DNA of 8,954 nucleotides. Source: Pseudomonadota bacterium. GTDB taxonomy: Bacteria > Pseudomonadota > Gammaproteobacteria > Burkholderiales > Thiobacillaceae. Of this stretch, positions 1-5,295 are shown one piece after another; position 1 is the stretch's first letter; the number at the start of each line of letters is the position of its first letter. Under the pieces are notes generated by a model. It was not told the DNA's origin, searched no databases, and saw only the letters and a program-made list of their open reading frames with translations. Made by a program: the position numbers and the translations under genes. Location: NCBI GenBank assembly GCA_021802595.1, contig JAJZRT010000109.1, forward strand, positions 1 to 8,954, read 5' to 3'.

Positions 1-185
1 TCCGATCTAACCTCAGTAACTCAGCGCCTTACAACCGCTTATAACTGCTGCGGAAAGGTGCGGAATCTAACCCCATCCACCGTCAATCCTACCAGTTCTG
101 CCCGGCCGGGGTCACCAGCCAAGTGCATCATGCAGGACGCCAGTTCGATTCCCGTTTGCGGAATTGAACCCGCGTCCGCAATTGA
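1..185. other. Non-coding left flank downstream of the CBASS operon
   Basis: I see no convincing gene here. A 76-codon frame starting at 58 on the plus strand runs into the antisense of the DUF3223 gene, matches no family I know and has no clear ribosome binding site. The stretch contains short T-arm-like strings (GTTCGATTCCC at 143-153) but they do not fold into a tRNA. An inverted repeat at 156-181 lies just past the stop codon of the minus-strand operon and is listed separately. This could be the edge of the defence module or of the island, but no attachment-site pair is visible. Confidence 0.5.
156..181 (-). terminator. Stem-loop just after the DUF3223 stop codon, possible operon 3' end
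   Basis: TTGCGGA (156-162) and TCCGCAA (175-181) are perfect 7-bp arms around a 12-nt loop. The structure begins about 5 nt past the stop codon of the minus-strand operon. On the minus strand the stem is followed by ACGGGAATC rather than a run of T, so it is not a classic intrinsic terminator. It may instead be a 3'-end stabilising hairpin or a Rho-associated end. The position is suggestive; the function is inference. Confidence 0.3.
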
Positions 186-849
186 TCAAAGCAGCCGCAC
201 CGGGCGTGCAATCTTAGGTCTTCGAGCTTGGCTGGCAGTCTGGAGGTTGGCCGACTTGGAGAGGATTCGCAGCATCGCCTGGTTGTGATGGTAGTCCCGG
301 AAGGCATCCGCAACTGCCTTGTCGACGAATGTGGGCGTCGTCTGCCCGTCAGCTGGGGCGGACACGATTCCGTCCGGGATGTCGCCTGACCAGCCCCTGG
401 CCGCCCGGAAGCCACTGACGATGTGAGAGAAGTTGGGCCAAGCGTGATCCAGATGGGCGTCGTCGATGCTGACCATCACGCCGGTCAGTTCGCATGCAAC
501 CAGCCCATGAGCGTCGCCATGCTCCGCGAAGGCACGCTTCTTGGCCAGAACGAGATCGAGTGCGACAGCCTCCCGGCATGCGCCGTAGAAATCCTTCGAC
601 CGGTCCCCTGGTAGGCCTTTGACGGCCCAGATGTACGAAAAGTCCGTGGCGGACCCGTCCAGTCGCACCACCCAAAAGCCGGAGTTGCTCCAGCCTGTTC
701 CTGTGTTCAGACGCCGTTCGAAGTGGCCGATCTGGCCACGCCCCTTCGCCTGCTCACCAACCTGGTCAAGAATCGGGTCATACCGTTCGATGAGGGCCAC
801 GAGGTCGGCGTGGTCCCCTGGGTCAGAGATACGATCCCCGTCCTGGTAC
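186..849 (-). pseudogene. 3' part of IS-interrupted DUF3223/DCL-family protein with HNH-like motif
   Basis: This is codons 29 (part) to 248 of a gene whose first 29 codons lie at 2241-2156. Joining 2241..2159 to 849..186 gives 747 nt, an uninterrupted 248-residue protein. Residues 1-130 carry the DUF3223 (DCL-family) pattern: the DGDRISDP...LVALIERYDPI stretch, an FERR.N segment, a GFWVVR.DG...DFSY strand pair, and an FY.ACR.AV helix. From about residue 147 there is C-E-L-T-G followed by H160-x-D162-H163-x-x-P166, which resembles the zinc/metal ligands of HNH nucleases; the nuclease role is inference. DUF3223 itself has no agreed biochemical function. It is the third gene of the CBASS operon, 12 nt after cdnE, so it is probably an accessory CBASS component or a co-transcribed separate defence gene. 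As it stands it lacks a start codon of its own and is probably inactive. Confidence 0.8.
847..849. repeat. Target site duplication TAC, left copy
   Basis: TAC immediately left of the terminal TGAACC of the IS. The same TAC sits at 2156-2158 immediately right of the other end. A 3-bp duplication is usual for IS3-family insertions, and keeping a single copy restores the DUF3223 reading frame. Confidence 0.85.
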
Positions 850-878
850 TGAACCGCCCCGGCTTCTTCGGAGACTCC
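850..878 (+). repeat. IS3 terminal inverted repeat (orfB end)
   Basis: Begins TGAACCGCCCCG, identical over the first 12 bases to the opposite end read on the other strand. Over 29 bases, five positions differ (13, 17, 18, 19 and 25). Confidence 0.9.
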
Positions 879-888
879 GCGGTTTGAG

Positions 889-1785
889 TCACGCCTCGAT
901 GGCGGACTCGCATTGCTGTTGATGGTAGTTCGCTTCGGCTTCGGCGGGCGGGATATGACCGATCGATCCCAGCAGGCGTCGGTGGTTGAACCAGTCGACC
1001 CAGCGCAGCGTCTCCAGTTCCAGCTCCTCGCGGCTGCGCCATGACCGCCGGTGCACGACCTCGGCCTTGAACAGCCCGTTGATCGTTTCGGCCAGTGCGT
1101 TGTCATAGGAGTCGCCGACGCTGCCGACCGACGGTTCTATACCGGCTTCGGCCAGCCGCTCCGTGTAGCGGATCGACACGTACTGCGAGCCGCGGTCGCT
1201 GTGGTGGATCGAGGCCGCGCCGGGCCGGCGGGCATGCAATGCCTGTTCGAGCGCGTCGAGTACGAACTGGGTCTGCTGTGACGCCGACAGCTTCCAGCCG
1301 ACGATGCGGCGTGCATAGACGTCGATCACGAAGGCCACATAGGCAAAGCCCTGCCAGGTCGAGATGAACGTGTAGTCGCTGACCCAGAGCTGGTTGGGAC
1401 GATCCGCCCTGAACTGCCGGTTCACGCGGTCCAGCGGGCACGGTCGCGCCGGGTCCCGGTGGGTCGTGCGCACCGGCTTGCCGCGCACCACCCCGGCGAT
1501 GCCCAGCCGCCGCATCAGCCGCGCCACGGTGCAGCGGGCCACCCCCACGCGTTCGCGATGCAACTGCTTCCACACCTTGCGAACACCGTAGACCTGGCGG
1601 TTCTCCTCCCACACGCGCTGGATGCGCGGCGACAGGATCTCGTCGCGCTGCGCCCGCGCCGGCCGGCGGGCCGGATCAGTACGGCGGCCGGCGTGCAGGT
1701 AGTACGTCGACGGGGCGATCGGCAGCACCCTGCAGATCGGCTCGACCCCGTAGGTAACGCGGTGTTCGTCGATGAACGCCGTCAT
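889..1785 (-). CDS. IS3-family transposase OrfB (DDE integrase core)
   Basis: The 298-residue catalytic half of the IS3 transposase. The acidic triad of the rve-type integrase fold is visible: D137 in WVSDYTF, D197 in HHSDRGSQY, and E233 in [10 protein letters not shown], giving the DD(35)E spacing of the family. The N-terminal part (about 1-100) is the HTH_21-type segment with YG.RKVW.QL, and the C-terminal segment has the WFNHRR...IP pattern. The ATG overlaps the orfA stop codon (ATGA, 1785-1782) and is in the -1 frame relative to orfA. The active OrfAB protein would therefore be made by programmed -1 frameshifting near the orfA end. The gene looks intact, so the element may still be mobile. 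Confidence 0.95.
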   Translation of the reverse strand: MTAFIDEHRVTYGVEPICRVLPIAPSTYYLHAGRRTDPARRPARAQRDEILSPRIQRVWEENRQVYGVRKVWKQLHRERVGVARCTVARLMRRLGIAGVVRGKPVRTTHRDPARPCPLDRVNRQFRADRPNQLWVSDYTFISTWQGFAYVAFVIDVYARRIVGWKLSASQQTQFVLDALEQALHARRPGAASIHHSDRGSQYVSIRYTERLAEAGIEPSVGSVGDSYDNALAETINGLFKAEVVHRRSWRSREELELETLRWVDWFNHRRLLGSIGHIPPAEAEANYHQQQCESAIEA

Positions 1786-2105
1786 GGCCTGAACCGGCGG
1801 TCGAGCTCCGCCTGGGCAAAATACGCCGACGCCTTGCGCAGGATCTCGTTGGCCTGGCGCAACTCCCGGTTCTCGCGTTCGAGCTGCTTCATGCGTGCGC
1901 CCTCATCGCTCGTCAGCCCCGGCCGCAGGCCGCGATCCCGCTCGGCCTGACGCACCCACAACCGCAACGTCTCCGGCTTGCAGCCGATCTTGGCGCTGAT
2001 CGATCCGATCGCCGCCCACTGCGAGCTGTGCTCATGCCGGTGCTCCAGCACCATCCGGACCGCACGCTCACGAACTTCAGGGGAATACTTGCTTGCTCTG
2101 CTCAT
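1782..2105 (-). CDS. IS3-family transposase OrfA (HTH_Tnp_1)
   Basis: A 107-residue protein with an N-terminal helix-turn-helix (about 5-55, with [14 protein letters not shown] and [10 protein letters not shown]) and a C-terminal leucine-zipper-like helix (about 68-95, [17 protein letters not shown]). It ends in the FAQAELDRR signature common in IS3 OrfA proteins. It binds the terminal repeats and is the N-terminal half of the OrfAB fusion transposase. The start at 2105 is preceded by GGAG at a suitable distance and lies about 50 bp inside the IS end, as expected. It overlaps orfB by 4 nt. Confidence 0.93.
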   Translation of the reverse strand: MSRASKYSPEVRERAVRMVLEHRHEHSSQWAAIGSISAKIGCKPETLRLWVRQAERDRGLRPGLTSDEGARMKQLERENRELRQANEILRKASAYFAQAELDRRFRP

Positions 2106-2126
2106 GGCTCCATCCTCTCAAGGTAA

Positions 2127-2155
2127 GGAGCCTCCGGGAAAGGCGGGGCGGTTCA
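2127..2155 (-). repeat. IS3 terminal inverted repeat (orfA end)
   Basis: Read on the minus strand it begins TGAACCGCCCCG and pairs with the repeat at 850-878. The last base, A2155, directly abuts the TAC duplication. Confidence 0.9.
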
Positions 2156-2158
2156 TAC
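2156..2158. repeat. Target site duplication TAC, right copy
   Basis: Identical to 847-849 and directly adjacent to the IS end. On the coding strand it reads GTA: the last base of Arg28 and the first two of Tyr29 in the DUF3223 gene. Confidence 0.85.
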
Positions 2159-2241
2159 CGGTGTAGCAGGGCCTTGTAATGGTCCAGTGCGCTTTTCTGG
2201 GTCCGGAAGCTGCGGGTTCCGATCTCGACTGGTTTTGCCAT
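2156..2241 (-). pseudogene. 5' part of the IS-interrupted DUF3223/DCL-family gene
   Basis: ATG at 2241 with a strong GGAGAAGAAGG ribosome binding site just upstream, 12 nt after the cdnE stop. It encodes the first 29 residues (beginning MAKPVEIGTRSF and running to the HYKALLHRY helix), the conserved N-terminal start of DUF3223 proteins. Past the insertion the frame reads through the IS terminal repeat and stops at 2077, so at most a 54-residue junk-tailed peptide would be made. The rest of the gene is at 186-849. Finding the native start, the native RBS and an in-frame continuation on the far side of the IS is strong evidence that this was one gene. Confidence 0.88.
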
Positions 2242-2253
2242 GCCTTCTTCTCC

Positions 2254-3147
2254 TCACCACTGATTCCAGAGATCAACCGCTGCTTCGACAAGTGCATCAC
2301 AGTCCGTTTGAGACCAGCAGGTGTGGTAACCATCACGCAGCAAGTAGTACTGTTCGTTCGCGCAAACCAAGTCTGTTTTGCCAGCATCCTGCCGATACCA
2401 ATTCAAGATGTTGGCCACGCAGTCCTGATAGCTGGTCGTGAACTTCTCGTTTGGTACGTTGTACAGAAAGCCCTCGATGTAGTACGAAGGCGCGATACCA
2501 GTTTTGATCAAGCCATCTTCGACCATCCGGCTGCGCATGTTCTTGAGCACGCGCACCATAGGTTTTAGCCACTTCGATGATGCCTGATGCTTTGCCGTCA
2601 GATTGGCCGAGTGCTGCTTCGGATAGTTCGCGATTCGCTCGCCGGCGGCGTTGAAGAAGCAGATGCCTTCGACGTACTCAGAGTCGCTCGCTGACCGGAA
2701 TTTGAAGTAGCGCCGGAATTGCGTCGCGACAATCACGTCTGACTTGCGCCGTGAACCGCTTGCGTCGATGGCAATCGCCTTATCGCCGGCTTTCACGGCC
2801 GAGCCGTATTGCCGCTCAAGCACTGACAGCACGTCTCGTTTGAAATCGGTATGGGTGTAAGTCGCGTCGCTGAATGCCTCCTTGTAGACTGACTTTTCGT
2901 CATCGGACAAAGATTCGAGATCGCTGTGAAAGCAGTCGTCGAGCCGGATGACGATGTCCACATCGCTCTCGGCGTAAATATTCGTGTCGTTGCCGTACGA
3001 GCCTTGAAGGAACACCTTGAAGTTCTTGCTGGCATACGGCGTGGTGCTGGCCTCCAGAACGCTCTTGATCGTGTTGTAGGTGTTACTCGACTGTGTGATC
3101 GATCCCTGGTGGGACCACGTTTCGAGCTGCGATTCTGAAATTGGCAT
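2254..3147 (-). CDS. cdnE: CBASS CD-NTase, clade E (CdnE), cyclic dinucleotide synthase
   Basis: This 297-residue cytosolic enzyme senses infection and joins NTPs into a cyclic dinucleotide second messenger for the neighbouring phospholipase. It has the pol-beta-like nucleotidyltransferase core: G49-S50 in LQGSYGN, D62 and D64 in SDVDIVI, and the third metal ligand D137 in SDVIVA. The N-terminus ([14 protein letters not shown]) and the EYVEGICFF...NYPKQH stretch closely follow CdnE as I recall it from Rhodothermus marinus. By that alignment N174 matches its Asn166, the residue that favours uracil. The product is therefore predicted to contain UMP (cUMP-AMP or c-di-UMP). The C-terminal helical part (about 180-297) is complete, including KNMR and [14 protein letters not shown]. 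The gene starts 14 nt after capE with GGGGAAAGAAG as RBS. Base composition is visibly less GC-rich than its right-hand neighbours, suggesting transfer. Confidence 0.93.
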   Translation of the reverse strand: MPISESQLETWSHQGSITQSSNTYNTIKSVLEASTTPYASKNFKVFLQGSYGNDTNIYAESDVDIVIRLDDCFHSDLESLSDDEKSVYKEAFSDATYTHTDFKRDVLSVLERQYGSAVKAGDKAIAIDASGSRRKSDVIVATQFRRYFKFRSASDSEYVEGICFFNAAGERIANYPKQHSANLTAKHQASSKWLKPMVRVLKNMRSRMVEDGLIKTGIAPSYYIEGFLYNVPNEKFTTSYQDCVANILNWYRQDAGKTDLVCANEQYYLLRDGYHTCWSQTDCDALVEAAVDLWNQW

Positions 3148-3161
3148 CTTCTTTCCCCTGG

Positions 3162-4109
3162 CTAGATCAAATGCTCGCGAAGTTGCTTCTCCCGCGACGC
3201 GAACGACTCCCGTCCTCGCTGAAACAAGATGCCCAGCTTCTTGAGGTCGTGCTCCAGCAGATCGGTCGCCATTTCAGGCGTGACGTAGGAGTCGTTGATA
3301 CGGATGGTCAGTAAGTCAGGGAACAGAATCTGCCGCAGCTGATCCATCGACTGCGTGTTGATCTCCAGGGTCTTCTGCAGCAACTGGACGCTGACGAGAT
3401 ATTTCTTCGCCAGCCACATCAACAGGCTCGGCTTCGGGTCGGGATAGATGCCCACGCCGACGCTCACCAGCCGGATGTCCTTGCGATCACTCCGAAGTGC
3501 CTGGACCGCATCGGCGATCGCGTACAGGGTCGGGTTGTTTGCGCAGTACCCGCCGTCGATCAGCTCGATGTCCTCACCCATTGAAGTCCTGACGATCGTC
3601 CGCTCGAAGAACGGATAGGCTGAGCACGATGCCTTGACGGCGTCTGCGATGCTCACGCCAAAACCCGGGACGAACGTGCCGACTTGGCCGTGCGCCTGCG
3701 CGACGCTGCCCTTGAAGATCATTGGGCGCTCGGTCAGCCACTTGGCCGTGACGATCCCGATGTCGGTCTTCACATCACTGAACGTTGCATCGCCGAAGAC
3801 CTCGCTCGCTAGCTTCTTCAAGGCCTGCGACCTGGCCGGAGCGGTTTTCTGCGACATCACGGTAGGCACGTGCTTGCGGTACAGCTCCAGGATGGAATCG
3901 ACGCTGTGACCGAGCGCGATCAGTGACGCGATGATCGCGCCCGTACTGGTACCGAAAACCAGATCAAACTTCTGGTGCAGAGGGCACCCGACCATCGCCT
4001 CGATTTCCTTGAGTACACCCAGCGTGTAAAAGCCCTTCGCGCCGCCGCCGTCCAGCGTAAGGACACGCAGTAAGGCGGACGCCCCAGGCTCATTTTTCGA
4101 TTCCATCAT
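3162..4109 (-). CDS. capE: CBASS patatin-like phospholipase effector (CapE/CapV type)
   Basis: A 315-residue patatin-family lipase. When it binds the nucleotide made by CdnE it is expected to hydrolyse membrane phospholipids and kill or arrest the infected cell. Visible motifs are the oxyanion glycine loop DGGGAKG (20-26), the nucleophile elbow G-T-S55-T-G, and the catalytic Asp in D185-G-G, giving the Ser-Asp dyad. I see no signal peptide or membrane segment, as usual for CBASS patatins. I chose the ATG at 4109, not the GTG at 4127, because GGGGAGGAT (4125-4117) gives an ideal RBS 7 nt before it, whereas the GTG overlaps that RBS. It is the first gene of the minus-strand operon. Pairing with a clade-E synthase fits CapE, described as responding to cUMP-AMP in E. 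coli; the exact ligand is inferred. Confidence 0.93.
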   Translation of the reverse strand: MMESKNEPGASALLRVLTLDGGGAKGFYTLGVLKEIEAMVGCPLHQKFDLVFGTSTGAIIASLIALGHSVDSILELYRKHVPTVMSQKTAPARSQALKKLASEVFGDATFSDVKTDIGIVTAKWLTERPMIFKGSVAQAHGQVGTFVPGFGVSIADAVKASCSAYPFFERTIVRTSMGEDIELIDGGYCANNPTLYAIADAVQALRSDRKDIRLVSVGVGIYPDPKPSLLMWLAKKYLVSVQLLQKTLEINTQSMDQLRQILFPDLLTIRINDSYVTPEMATDLLEHDLKKLGILFQRGRESFASREKQLREHLI

Positions 4110-4147
4110 TTTCAATATCCTCCCCACCGATCAAGAGCGGACGCAAC

Positions 4148-4163
4148 GCCGATGATCATCGGC
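4148..4163. repeat. Perfect 16-bp palindrome upstream of capE, candidate operator
   Basis: GCCGATGATCATCGGC reads the same on both strands. It ends 39 nt before the capE start, upstream of its RBS, where a bound dimer would block transcription. It could also fold as an RNA hairpin in the capE leader. The dimeric BrxR/CapW-type protein encoded next door is the natural candidate binder; this is inference. Confidence 0.5.
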
Positions 4164-4174
4164 TCAGCCCTGAG
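4163..4174. repeat. Short inverted repeat CTCAG-CC-CTGAG
   Basis: Two 5-bp arms with a 2-bp spacer, sharing one base with the 16-bp palindrome. It may extend an operator or be chance. Confidence 0.3.
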
Positions 4175-4198
4175 CATGAGGCCGCTCCATCGTCCTTG

Positions 4199-4212
4199 GC
4201 TTCAGGTGAAGC
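4199..4212. repeat. Inverted repeat GCTTCA-GG-TGAAGC
   Basis: Two 6-bp arms with a 2-bp centre, followed by a near-direct repeat of GGTGAAG at 4216-4221. It is a second possible regulator site in the divergent region. Confidence 0.35.
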
Positions 4213-4309
4213 TGGGTGAAGTTCTGCATGGCCTCTGTACCGATCCTCTTGTCGCTGCGCCGCTGGTGGTTATCACAAAGCTACTGAAACACAAATCAAA
4301 ATAGAGTCA

Positions 4310-4338
4310 TGGACAGATTCTAGGGCAGACCATATACT
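4310..4338 (+). promoter_or_regulatory. Sigma70-like promoter for the brxR-helicase-dprA operon
   Basis: TGGACA (4310-4315) and TATACT (4333-4338) each match the -35 and -10 consensus at 5 of 6 positions and are spaced by exactly 17 bp. Transcription would start near 4345, about 45 nt before the regulator start codon. It was found by eye and not tested. Confidence 0.5.
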
Positions 4339-4388
4339 TTCCGCAATAACCCGCACAAGCATTCGCTAACCCGAACGAGCCAGCCAGG

Positions 4389-5294
4389 ATGTCGAACGAA
4401 CAGCTTGCAGATCTAACCCAGCCACAACGCGACCGGCTCGCGTTCGTGGAGTTGCGCGTGCGCTTCATCGGGGAGATACGCCGTCAGGACTTGGTCACGC
4501 GGTTTGGCATCCAGTCCGCCGCCGCATCCAGGGATCTGGCGCTGTACAAGGAGTTGGCCCCAGGCAACATCGACTACGACCCCAAGGGCAAGTCCTACGT
4601 CCTGGGGCCGGACTTCCGGCCTGTATTCGACTTCCCCCCGGAGCGGGTGCTGTCGTGGCTGACCCAGGGCTTTGGCGATGGTGAGCCGATGCGGCTCAAG
4701 GCGTGGGTGGCCAGCGAGAGCCCGTCACGGCTCACGCATCCGGATCTGGACGTGTTGGCGAGCGTGACCCGGGCGATCCACCAGGAGTGTCCGCTCGGCA
4801 TCGAGTACCACTCCATCTCCAGTGGTCGCACCGAGCGGGAGATCGTCCCGTTCGCGCTGATCGACAACGGCCTCCGTTGGCACGTCCGCGCCTTCGATCG
4901 GAAGTCCCAAGAGTTCCGGGATTTCGTCATCACTCGGATCAAGCGCCCGGTCCTTATGAGGGATGCAGACGTGCAGCCCCATGAGCGCAGTGATCAGGAC
5001 ATCCAATGGACCCGGATCGTGGAGCTGGAGATGGTGCCGCACCCGGACCAGCCCCGCCCTGAAATTACGGAGATGGATTACGGCATGGTTCGCGGGTCAC
5101 TGCGGATGAAGCTGCGTGCTGCCACCGCCGGATACATCTTGCGGCAGTGGAGTGTGGACTGCTCTCCGGACCACAGTCTGCGCGGTTATGAATTCAGACT
5201 CTGGCTGAAAGATCACCTGGCGCTATACGGCGTCAAGAACGCTGTGTTGGCGCCGGGGTACCGCTCGCCCGACCAAAACAAGGGAGAGCAATAA
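4389..5294 (+). CDS. brxR: WYL-domain transcriptional regulator, BrxR/CapW family
   Basis: A 301-residue predicted repressor of defence genes. It has an N-terminal winged helix-turn-helix (about 13-75, with IRRQDLVTRFGIQSAAASRD as the recognition region), a WYL domain (about 130-195) and a C-terminal WCX-like domain (about 205-290). BrxR regulates BREX and CapW regulates CBASS; the two are the same family, dimeric and thought to sense a phage-related ligand through the WYL domain. The position fits both names: it is divergent from the CBASS operon and 1 nt ahead of the helicase gene leading into BREX. The signature WYL tripeptide is W164-H-V here, with the conserved flanking R163 and the downstream ITRI strand kept. 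The ATG has only a poor RBS (AGG abuts the start), and no better start exists nearby, so low expression or leader effects are possible. Confidence 0.87.
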   Translation: MSNEQLADLTQPQRDRLAFVELRVRFIGEIRRQDLVTRFGIQSAAASRDLALYKELAPGNIDYDPKGKSYVLGPDFRPVFDFPPERVLSWLTQGFGDGEPMRLKAWVASESPSRLTHPDLDVLASVTRAIHQECPLGIEYHSISSGRTEREIVPFALIDNGLRWHVRAFDRKSQEFRDFVITRIKRPVLMRDADVQPHERSDQDIQWTRIVELEMVPHPDQPRPEITEMDYGMVRGSLRMKLRAATAGYILRQWSVDCSPDHSLRGYEFRLWLKDHLALYGVKNAVLAPGYRSPDQNKGEQ

Positions 5295-5295
5295 C

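Larger units (their letters stand above)
850..2155 (-). mobile_element. Complete IS3-family insertion sequence, 1306 bp
   Basis: The element is bounded by TG...CA ends, imperfect 29-bp terminal inverted repeats (24 of 29 positions match by eye) and a TAC target duplication. It carries two overlapping reading frames in the usual IS3 layout: orfA (helix-turn-helix) and orfB (DDE integrase core), both on the minus strand. All parts look intact, and this copy seems recent because excision would leave the target gene in frame. The ends and both frames place it in the IS3 family; I do not assign a named element. It lies in the same orientation as the CBASS operon it has entered. GC is much higher than in the host operon: 47 of 60 bases at 1501-1560, against 28 of 60 at 2881-2940 in cdnE. 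Confidence 0.95.
4110..4388. promoter_or_regulatory. Divergent regulatory region between CBASS and the BrxR/BREX-side operon
   Basis: 279 bp separate the two start codons, long for such a compact locus. It holds three inverted repeats (4148-4163, 4163-4174, 4199-4212), all on the capE side, and a sigma70-like promoter for the rightward operon. For capE I see only a weak candidate: TAGAAT read on the minus strand (4322-4317), with a poor -35 at 4346-4341. It would overlap the rightward promoter and give a leader of roughly 200 nt. Overlapping divergent promoters with palindromes fit a repressor such as the adjacent WYL regulator, but no binding site is proven. Confidence 0.6.

Noticed and set aside
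143..181. A tRNA gene on either strand
   Set aside because: The T-arm-like strings lack a matching 5-bp stem, and no acceptor, D-arm or anticodon arm can be drawn around them.
58..288. Small plus-strand gene of 76 codons
   Set aside because: It has no clear RBS and no recognisable family, and more than a third of it is antisense to the DUF3223 gene.
186..1106. A single 306-residue minus-strand protein
   Set aside because: Its first part reads through the IS terminal repeat and antisense to the orfB frame. Only residues from about 849 downwards belong to the DUF3223 protein; the true start is at 2241 beyond the IS.
2179..2568. 129-codon plus-strand frame
   Set aside because: It is antisense to the end of cdnE and the start of the DUF3223 gene, both of which have strong family motifs and ribosome binding sites.
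4110..4127. GTG at 4127 as the capE start
   Set aside because: It overlaps the strong GGGGAGGAT ribosome binding site that is ideally placed for the ATG at 4109.
4266..4284. CRP-type binding site around TTTGTGATAACC (minus strand)
   Set aside because: Only one TGTGA half is present; the partner half at the right spacing is missing.
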